Positions 12,101-28,003 of a stretch of DNA of 64,000 nt are shown one piece after another. Each line of letters begins with the position of its first letter. Positions within the stretch are counted from its first letter, which is position 1. Source of the DNA: Desmodesmus armatus (taxonomy: Eukaryota; Chlorophyta; Chlorophyceae; Sphaeropleales; Scenedesmaceae); contig VIIQ02000031.1 of the NCBI GenBank assembly GCA_007449985.2, positions 620,001 to 684,000 of the forward strand. The letters are read 5' to 3'. The translations under genes and the position numbers were made by a program. The notes under the pieces are model-generated. The model made no database searches and was not told the DNA's origin. It saw only the letters and a program-made list of their open reading frames with translations.

Positions 12101-14164
12101 GATGTGTGCTGTCAGCTGTGGAGACACCTGCCCGCAGCCACTTACTGCATGGTACAGTGTACAATACTGACTGCTATCTGGAAGCACATGGCAGGAGCTG
12201 CTGGCAGCGCAGAGCACCCTGCAGAGGTGCAAACATATGCTGGTGTGCATTACAGTCTGGTGTGCATGGACGCAATCAACAGAGCCAGGTTTGTAGAGGC
12301 AGCAAGATTGTGTGAGTGCATGGTGTTGTGTATGCAGCAGCTGGGTTGACCTTGTGACCCTGTGTCAGTGCACTGTATGTTCAGCGTCTGGCTGGGACGG
12401 CCACAAAAGCTTGATCAATCAAGAAGGCACAACCCAGTCCAGTCCAGTGGTGTGTATGTGGCATCCACAGGCGGGCCCCTTGCCCCACCTGCACATCTTT
12501 GTAGTGCTCAGTGCTGCACCACGTGGTGCACCTTCCCCTTTTGACTGGCTATCCCTTGTGAGTGCACAGAAGGCCTGTCAGTCCCTCTGACTGTGTTTGG
12601 GGGGATCAGTGGTGGCTGCAGGAGGTATTGGGGAACCAGCATTGGATCGCCATGGTGCGGCATCTTCTGCTGCATGGTCTGCGCTACCTGCAGCATCAGC
12701 TGCTGCACATACGCATTTGCAGCATTGTGTAGCATGTGTAGCATGCATATGGCCATGCATGGCATGAATGCTGGGCGGCGGGGCTCGGACACTGTGCACT
12801 GTGCATGCCATACAGCGTGACACGGCAGTGGTGTGGGGCACTCAACAGGGATGTGCGGAGCCTGGCTGTCTGGCACACATGATACTGTGACAAACACGAG
12901 TACATACATGCACGCACGTGTGCGTCATACAGCGTGCCAACCTGCACCCGCACCTCTGTCAGCAAAGAGGTGCACCGAGGTGCAGGAAGATGGAGGGTCG
13001 TTTGCAGCACACAACCAGCACTGTGTGTGTGGTCCCCTGCATGCTGTCCACCACCCTTGTGGTTTGTTGTGAGGGTGTTGCTGTGCAGACAGTGCATGAC
13101 GCAGCAGCATCGCCAGGCTGTCCTGGAGGTGTCAGGAGCGAGTGCTTTGAGTGTCCTTATCTTGGGAAAAAGTGCAGATACATCCACCTTTCAGCAAGCT
13201 CCAACCTTGCTGAGTCACAAGCTACAAGTGTGTGACCAGCGACCACCTTCACAAACATATTGCCTCATTGCATGGCTGAGTGTTACTGCTGGGTGCCCGC
13301 GCCAGCAAGGCATGCTTATCCCCACATGGGTGGATCTGTGGCGTTAGATAGGGTGTGTGGTCAGGTGGCTGTGGTTGGGGCAACTTTGCTAGCGTTGGCA
13401 TGTTGCTGCATCAGCAAAGTGTGGTTAGCACTGTACATACCATGCTGTGCACTGTCAAGACGCAGCATGTTGTGCATCACCAAGCAGGGTGACCTGCGAG
13501 GATGTGGTGGTGGCGGTGGTGGTGTAGGGGGGTTCCCTTCTGCGCTTAGCACATATGTCCCAGCGACAGCTGGGGCAAAATTTGGTGTGCGCTGCTGCTG
13601 CTATCAGATGGACTGCAATTTTATGCGCCAGCTTGCACCCCGGCCAGCAGACAGACCTTACTGGAGGCTTGTTGTTGTGTTTTACTACCTATCACCCCTG
13701 CTTACTGTCATCAGATCTGACATTTCTACCTTGCCGCCTTTGTGTAAGGCGGTGCTGCATGGCATGGCATTGGTGCATGCTTGTTACTATGAAATCATGT
13801 GTTGGTAGCTTTGCTCATGCTTGTTGGCATGGCATGTGGCATTGGCAACTATGAACCACCCAAGTGCAGATATGCAGAGCATACATGGTGAGCATCCTTT
13901 CAGCACTGTTCATGCATGCTGCCAGCATTTTGACGCGTAGCTGAACATACTACGCGTAGTAGGCAGGCCTGCTGCAACAGCCGTGACGACCTCAACACAC
14001 AGCCGAAACTGAACAAAGCCCAATTGACATTGCCATGTCCAACACAGTGCCCTGCACATGCCAATGGCTGCTTGACATTGCCCTGAAATGTGATGCACAA
14101 CACAGCCAAGCCCCTTAGTGAGAACCCCCTTGTCCAGCACGCGCCAAGCCCCTTATCTGCATGG

Positions 14165-14315
14165 CGGCTAAGCCCCCCCCCCCCCCCCCTTCACCCAGTA
14201 GGCGTCAAGGGGGCCCCCTTCACCCTGGCTGCCCCCCCTTGACAGCCGCACGTCAAGGGGGTTGTCCAGCCGTCCAATAAGGTTACCCCCTTGACCGGAT
14301 AAGGGGGCTGCCGGC
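14165..14315. repeat. C-rich cluster of CCCCTTGAC / GTCAAGGGG inverted motifs
   Basis: A C17-18 run near 14175-14190 is followed by four or more copies of the words CCCCTTGAC or CCCCTTCAC and their complement GTCAAGGGG. One pair, 14234-14243 with 14252-14261, forms a 10-bp perfect stem around an 8-nt loop. Another, at about 14208-14225, is a near-perfect GGGGG/CCCCC palindrome. The cluster lies directly before the second copy of the segmental duplication. Confidence 0.7.
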
Positions 14316-14339
14316 CTAGTGAGGGGCATCTCTGCATTT

Positions 14340-15590
14340 GTCAGCGCCCGCCAGGCTGGCCTGCCCTGCGAAGCAGCAGTGTGGGGCCCACTGTGGGCAA
14401 ACGGCGTCCGTCAGTGTACGAACATATACGACTGTGTGCGCGACACAGTTACAGTCTGACGGTGAACCCATCGGCGGGTTCACATGCATGTCAACCGGAC
14501 CGACCTTCCAAACCCTACTCGTTGTCAAACCCCCCTTCACCACCAGGTGTACTACTTCGAAGCCCGTGGAAATGCCCGAACATCTCACTTGCAGTAGCTC
14601 ATTACTTTAGAACGATTTGCTTGAACCCGTTGGAAGTAGAGGGAAGCAGTATATTCACGCACAAACGGCCAGAGGCAGTCTGAGACCAGCTGATCAGTAC
14701 AGATACAGAGATATCTGTGTAGTGTTTGAGGCCTGGGAGCCACTTGTTCGGCGTTTCGTGAAAAGAAAGTACGCTGGAGGATGCTGCAGCTGCTCAAGGT
14801 CGGTGTGTGCATTGCAGCACCCGTCGGCCAGTCTCATGCGCGCATCATTGCTGCATAGATTTACCTGAAAGCTGTGATGGCTCAGCTGTCGCGCAGGCGG
14901 CAAGACAATGGCTGCATAACGCCTGTGCCTGCGATCACAAGTGCTACTGCCTGCTGTTGCAGAGGGCGCCCACGCCACGCATGGCCTCAGCCCAGAGCTC
15001 TTGCAGGCGCATTGTGCCATGCAGGGCTGCAATTGGTCTGGTGGCCCACTACCTGCAGCAGGAGGTCACCATGGAAGGTGTGCAGTCACTGAGTGCTGGC
15101 ATATGCATGTGCATTCTACTATGCTCTGCTGCTGTCCTCTGGATAAGCGCGTGTAGAATCTGTGCTGCACTTACCGCATCCAGGCCTGTAAATGCTAGCA
15201 TGAATCAGTCTTGCATACCCAGCTGGCCACCGAAATGGGTCTAGACGCAGCCAGCAGACAGCAGCTGCAACATCCTGTGCCAGGTGTGTGGGAGCGCAGG
15301 GCCGGTACAATGCGGTGTGTGTGCAGACAAGTTTCATCGCTCGTAACTCACAGCGTACGCTGCCAACAGATAGCCTCGGTGGCTCGGTCACCCTGCTGAC
15401 TGGCCTGCTGCCTTGCCAGTTGTCACCTTGGCTGACAATGCTTTCGCTTTTGTGCAGGAGTCCTGCACGCGTCAGCACCGCAGGTAGCAGCGTGTATGGG
15501 TGGCAGGTTTGGCGACATTGATACCCCGCCAGCACCAGCCCTGCCAGCCCTGCAGGACCTACTGACACAGCAGGCCTACAGGACAGCACA
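14340..15590 (+). pseudogene. Truncated second copy of the 7.1-8.6 kb segment
   Basis: This is a diverged direct copy of 7120-8620, including the exon at about 14960-15078 (RRIVPCRAAIGLVAHYLQQE, followed by a GTGTGC donor) and the beginning of the last exon at about 15460. Similarity to copy 1 stops after the block coding ALPALQDLLTQQA at about 15570. The remaining two-thirds of the last exon is absent, and the sequence that follows leads into the transposase gene. The copy therefore lacks the C-terminal basic segment and is probably a pseudogene, perhaps cut by the arrival of the element next to it. Confidence 0.6.
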
Positions 15591-15768
15591 AGGACTTGCT
15601 CTACAGCTGACTGCAACACCCGCGAGATTCATTGTCCACCCCCCTGTGTCTGGGGCTGTGCACTGACTTGGCACCAACAGGGCTCCAAGGGCCCCGGCAC
15701 AGTGTGCCATTGCGTCACACTCAGCAGCGCTAGTGCACCTACCCTAGTCTTACCAACATCCATCAGCT

Positions 15769-17759
15769 GTGCTAGCAGCCGTCATCAATGCCAGTATTTG
15801 GGCCGCCACCCCCCACCCCCCCACCACAGGCAACATGACCCTCCCGGACGCAGTCACCTACTATGCCATCCTTGCCTTGGCCCTGGCACGCGGCAATGTC
15901 ACCATCGCCGGCTGGCTGCTCACTATCTTTTGCATAGTCACCCACCTGCAGCAGCCAGCAAACCGCCGCAACTTCATACTTACGTGGCGGGGGCGCATGA
16001 ACCCTGACGGCAGCCTTGACCGCCACCAACACTATGCTGGTGCATATCAGCAAGTCACTGATCAGATGGTACAGGAGGCCTACCAGGGTATCATTGGTTG
16101 GCGCAAAGCGGGCAGGCACAACCCCTACAAGAGTGAGGAACAACTTGAAGCGGAGTGCCCAGCCGTCAAGAAGGTGTTGAAGGAGTCAGGAGTGACGATA
16201 GGGACCCTGATCACTAGGATCAAGCAGCTGCACCCAAACTTTACGCACACCAAGCTTAGGATTAGGTTTGAACTTACAGACCATCACAAGGCTGAAAGGG
16301 CCTCTATCTGCCGGCGCTTGCTCCAGCGTTACCAACACTTGCTGCATTGCATGGTGTTCTGTGACCAGAAGCTGATCAACATGTGGGAGGAGGAAGTGTC
16401 CGGCTGGGTCGATACCTCTGTGCCCAACTATGCACTGGGCATCAAGCCAGCCTACTACAAAGGCAAGATGATCAAGGTGAAGTACTACGCTGCGGTGCAC
16501 ATGAAGCTGGGCGCATTCTTCCTACACTTCTACACCGGCACATCTGGCATGGACTACACCCATGACAACAATGTTTACATGGTGAGCTCAGACAGCAAAC
16601 AGTTGAGGTGCACCCCCGCCCTTCACATGAGCCACAGCACGGTGCAGCTGCTTAGCCCAAAGAGCAGCTAAGGCTGCATTGCTTCTGATCTCCTCATCCA
16701 CCCACAACCACAGCACACTAAAACCCTGCCTCAAGGCCTCCTGAGCATATAGCCAGTCCTTGGCTTTCCTTTCAGCAAGGCTACTGTCAGTGTTCTTGGC
16801 CTTTGTCAGTAGTCTAGTGCTGTGCCCATGGCCCTGCATTTCAATCAACAGGCCGCCGGGCACTGCAACCGCAACGTCCCACCGCTTTGAGGCCGGGCAC
16901 ACCGCAACCCCCTCACACTCAACATCATGTTCAGGCTTGCCAAGGCTATGTGCTTCTACAGCATATAGCTCAATCAGCTGCTCAGCATCACACAAGTTAT
17001 ACAACACCCTCTCCCAGCTGCTGCCATGCGTGCCGCACACACGGCACTTCAGGGCTTTGTCTTTGAGGTTGGCGGTTCGAACCCCCAAGTATACCATATG
17101 CTTTGTGCCAGGCCTGCAGCTGCAGTCATAGTATAGCTGTTGCTGGCTGTAGCTGGTACACTCTGCATGTGCTGTAGGGTTTAGTGTTTTGTGGCAGCTC
17201 ATCACTGCTGTGCTGCTGTGCTGTCCGCGCTTGCGCCCCGCCTTGCCCTTGCCGCCCTCCTCTCTCCGCCATGCACCTGCAGACAAAGGGGGGGCCAGGA
17301 CACCCACCCCAGCCAGCAAGGGACATTACAACAGCAGAGTTCAATAACATCTTCAAGGAGCTTGTGCAGGTGCTGCAGGATAAGAAGCTTGATGCTGGGC
17401 TGAAGCGCACAGAGCACTTTATCATCTGCATTGATGGGGCCACAGTACACAACGAAGCGCACAACCTCCTGCCTCGGGGATGGGAGCTGCTGCCCCACCC
17501 ACCCCACACCCCTGAGTGCAACAAGCCCATCGAGCACGTGCACGGCATAATGGATGGAAAGATGCACAGCTGGCTGCTGGAGTGGAGGGACACGCACGGC
17601 AACAGCAACCCCACCCCACAGCAGTGCAAGGACCAGTGTACTGCCTTCTTCACTGCCCTGCCAGCCAGCAAGATCAAGGCTGATATCAGCACACTGCCCA
17701 ACACCTGGAGGGCAATAGTTGATGCTGGTGGCAACTACATTGCCCCCAACCTCAGCTAA
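15769..17759 (+). CDS. Tc1/mariner-superfamily DDE transposase, two exons
   Basis: Exon 1 is 15769-16581 and exon 2 is 17283-17759 (TAA). Joined at phase 0 they give about 429 residues. The N-terminal 190 residues hold helical, basic DNA-binding-type sequence (VKKVLKESGVTIGTLITRIK). The catalytic domain shows the expected acidic triad: Asp199 in CMVFCDQK, Asp322 in IICIDGATVHNEAH and Glu355 in HTPECNKPIEHVHG. The last is the equivalent of the Tc1 SPDLNPIE motif. I count 32 residues between the second Asp and the Glu, slightly shorter than the classical 34. In this superfamily the transposase cuts and pastes the element at its terminal repeats. The triad and the open frame suggest it may be intact if the intron is spliced. 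The donor is ATG|GTGAGC and the acceptor is CACCTGCAG after a long C/T tract. The start codon is the first in-frame ATG, and an upstream exon is not excluded. Confidence 0.82.
16582..17282 (+). other. 701-nt intron inside the transposase gene
   Basis: It begins GTGAGC directly after an ATG codon and ends in a C/T-rich tract plus CACCTGCAG. Both flanking exons are phase 0, and the junction lies between the first and second catalytic Asp. The donor-side frame runs on without family resemblance after the splice point. Of its 701 nt, 615 (16588-17202) are an antisense open frame. The stop of that frame is only 6 nt inside the donor. Confidence 0.75.
16588..17202 (-). CDS. Zinc-binding PD-(D/E)XK-like putative endonuclease, antisense inside transposase intron
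   Basis: The frame is open from 17319 to 16588 on the minus strand. The Met at 17202 puts a 204-residue protein entirely within the intron. Numbered from the upstream Met at 17319, a metal-binding region has Cys66-x-Cys68 and Cys92-x2-Cys95 (DCSCRPG, KCRVCG). It is followed by a nuclease-like core: helix LIELYAVEAH, Asp148 in RWDVAVAV, Glu160-x-Gln162 in LLIEMQGHGHS with His166, then Asp188 and a helix/strand ending GFSVLWLWVDE. The order strand-Asp, strand-Glu-x-Gln-Gly..His, Asp..helix, strand V-L-W resembles the DUF559/Vsr-like branch of PD-(D/E)XK nucleases. Gln replaces the usual Lys. Function as a DNA nuclease, perhaps for homing or spread of the intron, is inferred. Expression would need its own antisense promoter. 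Antisense conservation as an artefact of the transposase is unlikely because the sense strand here is intron. Confidence 0.68.
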   Translation of the reverse strand: MSCHKTLNPTAHAECTSYSQQQLYYDCSCRPGTKHMVYLGVRTANLKDKALKCRVCGTHGSSWERVLYNLCDAEQLIELYAVEAHSLGKPEHDVECEGVAVCPASKRWDVAVAVPGGLLIEMQGHGHSTRLLTKAKNTDSSLAERKAKDWLYAQEALRQGFSVLWLWVDEEIRSNAALAALWAKQLHRAVAHVKGGGAPQLFAV

Positions 17760-18077
17760 GTTGTGTGATGCGCACGCGTAGCAGCAGCGGCTGTGCTGTG
17801 CCACCCTCAAACTGCACTGTTGCTCTTCACACCAAGGGCAGCTGCCTTGGTGCTGGCATGTGTCCCTGCTGTTGCTGCATGACCCAGCAGTTGTACCCAC
17901 CTATGGGCCTCCTGTGCTGCTTGTGTCTGGTGCTCATGGTGTGGGGCCCAACTGCTGTTGTCGCCGGTGTCTCCATGGTGCTGAGTGGTGGGTGGAAGTC
18001 CCTGCAAGAAGGGCAGGGAGCAGTTGCTTGAGGTTTTGCATGCTGATCCAGCACCGTGCATGCTGGGTGCTTTGGTT

Positions 18078-18227
18078 GGGGGCACCAGCTCCAATGCGCT
18101 CAGCATAGCGTCCCTTCTTCAGGTAGCGGGCCAGACGACCCACGGGGAACTGCAGGCCGGCCTTGCTGCTGCGAGACACAGCCTTGCCCTTGGCCTTGCC
18201 TGCTGCCTTGCCACGACCACCAGACAT
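18078..18227 (-). pseudogene. Histone H2A, N-terminal 50 codons only
   Basis: The minus-strand frame from ATG 18227 encodes the H2A N-terminal tail and the start of the histone fold ([20 protein letters not shown] then ERIGAGAP). It stops matching H2A exactly after AGAP. The expected continuation (VYLAAVLEYL and beyond, about 80 residues) is not present downstream on this strand, and no good splice donor is seen at the break. The remaining frame runs into unrelated sequence adjoining the transposon. The promoter side is intact and shared with H2B. A 50-residue H2A cannot fold, so this is read as a truncated gene, probably through the nearby insertion or a rearrangement. An unseen intron with a weak donor (CTG|GTGCCC) is the alternative. 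Confidence 0.8.
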
Positions 18228-18509
18228 GGTTGTTGCTGTTGTTGAGGGTGAAGGGATCCGGAAGTGGGGAGTGTTGGTTGTCAGTAAGCTTGATATGTCT
18301 ATAGTAGGCCTCACAACGCCTTTTTATAGACAGACCGGGCGCTGCGTGCGCAACAACGCCTCAGACTCAACTCTGAGTCTGAGTCCGAGTCGAGGCAGTT
18401 TGAGTCTCACGGCAACACGGGCTATAAAGCCTCTAGCGCTGCACCATCAGCCCCACAATCGCTCTTACTGACTTCTACGCCTTCACACTCGCTCCACCAA
18501 CAAGCAATC
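18228..18509. promoter_or_regulatory. Bidirectional H2A/H2B promoter
   Basis: There are two TATA boxes in opposite directions: TATAAAAA on the minus strand at 18321-18328, about 95 nt before the H2A ATG, and TATAAA on the plus strand at 18423-18428, 82 nt before the H2B ATG. Between them, at 18361-18408, lie repeated GACTC/GAGTC words, including an inverted pair CAGACTCAACTCTGAGTCTG. The same words fill the H3/H4 promoter, so they are likely shared cell-cycle control elements. Confidence 0.75.
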
Positions 18510-18875
18510 ATGGCCCCTCCCAAGGCTGCCGAGAAGGCCCCTGCCAAGGCCCCTGCCAAGAAGACCACTGACGCCAAGAAGAAGAAGAAGGTGTCCAAGG
18601 CCGAGACCTACAAGATCTACATCTACAAGGTGCTCAAGCAGGTGCACCCCGACACTGGCATCAGCTCCAAGGCCATGTCCATCATGAACTCCTTCATCAA
18701 CGACATCTTTGAGAAGATTGCCAGCGAGGCATCCCGCCTGGCCAGGTACAACAAGAAGCCCACCATCACCTCCCGCGAGATCCAGACCGCTGTGCGCCTG
18801 ATCCTGCCTGGAGAGTTGGCCAAGCACGCCGTGTCTGAGGGCACCAAGGCTGTGACCAAGTTCACCTCCGCCTAA
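18510..18875 (+). CDS. H2B: Histone H2B
   Basis: Single-exon gene of 121 codons. The N-terminal tail is Lys/Ala/Pro rich ([19 protein letters not shown]). The histone fold is canonical for H2[21 protein letters not shown], then [40 protein letters not shown], and the C-terminal helix ending AVTKFTSA. The usual monoubiquitination lysine lies in this last helix. The length matches green algal H2B. H2B pairs with H2A in the nucleosome; here it is divergently paired with a truncated H2A. A TATA box lies 82 nt upstream and a histone 3' stem-loop lies about 50 nt downstream, both as expected for a replication-dependent, non-polyadenylated histone mRNA. The absence of introns fits this class. Confidence 0.97.
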   Translation: MAPPKAAEKAPAKAPAKKTTDAKKKKKVSKAETYKIYIYKVLKQVHPDTGISSKAMSIMNSFINDIFEKIASEASRLARYNKKPTITSREIQTAVRLILPGELAKHAVSEGTKAVTKFTSA

Positions 18876-18925
18876 GCAGGCAGCAGCAGCAGTACCTTGT
18901 GTACCTTGCTGCACCCCACCCAAAA

Positions 18926-18958
18926 TGGTGTCTTTCGACACCACCAAACCCACTGGAA
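18926..18958 (+). terminator. Histone 3' stem-loop (H2B) with GAAAG downstream element
   Basis: TGGTGTC (18926-18932), loop TTTC, GACACCA (18937-18943): a 7-bp stem with a 4-nt loop, preceded by CACCCAAAA. A CACTGGAAAG word follows about 6 nt later, in the position of the histone downstream element. The same arrangement follows H3 and H4. Confidence 0.88.
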
Positions 18959-18959
18959 A

Positions 18960-20715
18960 GGTTGTCGTTGGTTGGTGGCAGGCTCGTGCAGTTTGTTGAC
19001 CGCATGACTGTTGTTGGTGGTCCAGCACAACATAGCACATCAGGCAGTCGAGCCCCTTTGGCATAGCAGCTAAGCACAGCACTCAACAGCAGGCTGATTG
19101 CAAATTCAAAGTAGCATGCTGGCATGCCTTTTAAAAGACGTAGATGACAGTTGCGGTGATGGTCAGGGGTAAATGGGTAGCTGATGGTCCTAGTTGAATA
19201 GGTGACAACAGGTAGTACACATTGCGGAACTTGGTGGGACAGGATTGAGCCTGGTCAGGCACACACCAGCCGCCTTGATGCACGGCAGGCGTGGCTCCTG
19301 ATTACATCGTATGCAAAGGACACCTTGTTTCAAAGAGGAGGGCCCAGCTGACCCAAAGCAAGCCCCGAGACCCAATTCATGGCCCGCCCTTGCAACTCAA
19401 GGCGCCACCAACATACTCCGAGTATGGTGGTGACCACCTGCTCGCAGCATAGGGTGAGTAGATGCTTGAACAGTGCTACCTAAAGATGATGAACAGGCAT
19501 GCAATGCCAACTTGCATCAGAGGATTGGGCCACTGTCGATGTGCAACACTGATCGCTGAGCTTTTTTCGTTCGATGTAGCCGCCTGGTGTTGTTGTTTCA
19601 AGGCACACTCGTATGCAGCAGTGCGATAGTGGAACAAGCAGCACATGGCTCATCAGTGGTGCAAGTTTACATGGGCAGCGTCAGCGCCAAGCAGTCGTGC
19701 AACAGTAAATACTTGTGGCACTACAGCCACCCAATTATGCGAAGCCTTCAGCTGCTGTGCAGCAAGACCCTTGACATCCGCACACACATCTCATGGCAGT
19801 GGCTTCTCAGCCTTGTTCTCAGCCTTGTTTGCCAAGTTGCAACTCATACCGTGTGGGAGGCTGCCCCCCGGGAACTATTCACCATGGCTGTGACTGAAAT
19901 CAAGAAGTTTCAGCCGTCATGGCAAAAGCCCTGAGAACATGACAGTATACCATGAGCCTGTCTCCATATGTCAAAGCCAACGCTGCAGATACGTCTGGCT
20001 CAACCTGTGCTTTCAGATATCCACAGCAAAAGACGATGCTTGCACAGCACCAATAATGCCTGCCGTGATTTGTGGGGCTGGTCACATTGACCAACAATCA
20101 AGGCAGCCTGTAGCAGCCTGTAGCAGCATCTGTGTCTGGCTGTTTTGTGTTGACATGGCGCGCAACTTACTGCGTGGCTGCATTCACTTGACTTTGTGCG
20201 CAGTGGTGGTGGTTGGCTGTGCACATTGTAATGTACCTGGTAGGGGTCACAGAGATATCCTTGAGTGCAGCAACTCCCTCGGGCGGTCACCACAAGCTTC
20301 TACAGTACGTGCATGCTGCTACTGCTGCGAGCCATCAACTCAAGACACTGACATACAGGACAGACGCTGTCTATTGGATGTGTTGCCTCTTTCACCACTG
20401 CTTCACGATGTGTGTGCTATTCGTCCCCATTCAGGGTGACTGCATCTGTACAGTGTCCAGTTGCGCAACAATACAACAATGTCTTTGCCAGGTTTGCATC
20501 CTGCAGGCAATCACATAGCTAGGCAGCAGTTGGCGCAGCAGCAGTGGTTCGTTGTCGCACAATGCAGTTGAGGGTCAACATGGACAGGGGCTGCTCATCA
20601 GTAATAATATGGTCATTTACACTCATTTGAACTGCGGGCAATGATTGACAGTGATCGCGAAGCTGCTGCTGACAATGTGCATCCACATTCATATCAGCCA
20701 GGCTTCCCTTTCCAG
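18960..20715. other. Spacer between H2B and H3; no gene seen
   Basis: There are only short, unrelated open frames on both strands, with no clear exon chain, tRNA or repeat array. The region separates the convergent 3' ends of H2B (+) and H3 (-). Confidence 0.5.
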
Positions 20716-20742
20716 TGGGTATGGTGGTGTCGAGAGACACCA
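20710..20742 (-). terminator. Histone 3' stem-loop (H3, minus strand)
   Basis: Read on the minus strand: CACCCAAAA, stem TGGTGTC, loop TCTC, stem GACACCA (plus coordinates 20725-20742), then a CACTGGAAAG word at about 20710-20716. It lies about 100 nt after the H3 stop codon. Confidence 0.88.
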
Positions 20743-20845
20743 TTTTGGGTGGGTTGCTGCTGGTCACCCACAGCCAGCAGCAGCAGCAGCAGTGGTGCTG
20801 CTGCCAGCTGCAGGTGCCCAGACAGCAGCAGCTTCAGGAAGCTGC

Positions 20846-21829
<984 letters not shown>

Positions 21830-21922
21830 GCAGCAGCACATCCCCTGTGCTGTTCTGGCTGCTGATGCCTGGCTGAGTGCCCACTCGGCCAGGCAGCAGC
21901 AGTCTAGCAACCTCACCCAAAA

Positions 21923-21956
21923 TGGTGTCTCTCGACACCACCATACCACATGGAAA
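21923..21956 (+). terminator. Histone 3' stem-loop (H4)
   Basis: TGGTGTC (21923-21929), loop TCTC, GACACCA (21934-21940), preceded by CACCCAAAA. CACATGGAAAG follows, as in the H2B and H3 genes. Confidence 0.88.
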
Positions 21957-22597
21957 GACAACAATTGTTTGGTCATTTGCCTTCAGTCAGCAGATCACAA
22001 TCATCTCAGCAGCAGTGTGTGACAGCTTGCCTTTGCATGTTGGATGTGTTGACGATTGCCAAATTGAGAGTGTTCCACACAAAACCACATCCAGCAATTT
22101 GCTGGCAGCTGCTGTCTACGGACCAACATTTGCTGGAAGACTGTGCACACCTTCACCAACACTGTGGTCTGCCAAGCTTGACATTGACAATGTGTTGCTG
22201 CATATGGATTGACCTGAAAGGGGTCCTGCAATGGCTCGCTGGTTTGTGACAGGCATAGTGCATGGCCAGCTACAATACCTCTGACCCGCATGCTACCACG
22301 GCTGGTGCATCAGGTCTGTTGAGCCGGTGATCTGGGTGCTGGAGCTGTCGGGCGTACCTTGCAGTGGCGAGTGACTTGCATAAGCATGCTGCAAGTGTTG
22401 CGCTAGGAGACTGACAGTATGATACAGTACAGCACACAGCAACATATGTTGAGCCCAAAGCAATTGATACGTCACACACTCCTGATGAGTGACACCCCAG
22501 CGAGCGACCCTGCCAACAGCTGTGACAAGCGCGCCACTGACACAGCATGTCAAGCTAGGCACTTGCACAAGGAAAGTACCCAACCAATCGAGCTGCT
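21957..22597. other. Spacer after H4; no gene seen
   Basis: Only short open frames occur here; no splice-consistent chain, RNA gene or repeat was recognised. It separates the convergent 3' ends of H4 (+) and the AT-hook gene (-). Confidence 0.5.

Positions 22598-28003
<5,406 letters not shown>

Larger units (their letters stand above)
9125..14165. other. No confident gene; repeats and short hydrophobic frames
   Basis: Five kilobases without a phase-consistent exon chain. It holds a (TG)n tract at about 9940-9962 and a minisatellite at 9972-10141. At 11330-12100 there are hydrophobic open stretches (for example 11340-11440, 11595-11670, 11950-12090) flanked by possible splice sites. These resemble membrane-protein exons but could not be joined. 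A GGT-type microsatellite lies at 13503-13535. Confidence 0.4.
15600..18077 (+). mobile_element. Tc1/mariner-like DNA transposon carrying an intron-nested gene
   Basis: The element is defined by its transposase gene (15769-17759). It is bounded by two disrupted genes: the truncated duplicate ending near 15590 and the histone H2A fragment ending at 18078. I could not find terminal inverted repeats or a target-site duplication by eye, so both ends are inferred from these break points. The 318 nt between the transposase stop and the H2A break hold no recognisable gene. Confidence 0.55.

Noticed and set aside
13361..13552. Pro-rich minus-strand frame
   Set aside because: It arises from a GGTGGT microsatellite on the plus strand and has no other support.
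17069..17087. GGTTCGAACCCCC, a tRNA T-arm-like word
   Set aside because: No acceptor stem, D-arm or anticodon arm can be built around it; it lies inside the antisense endonuclease frame.
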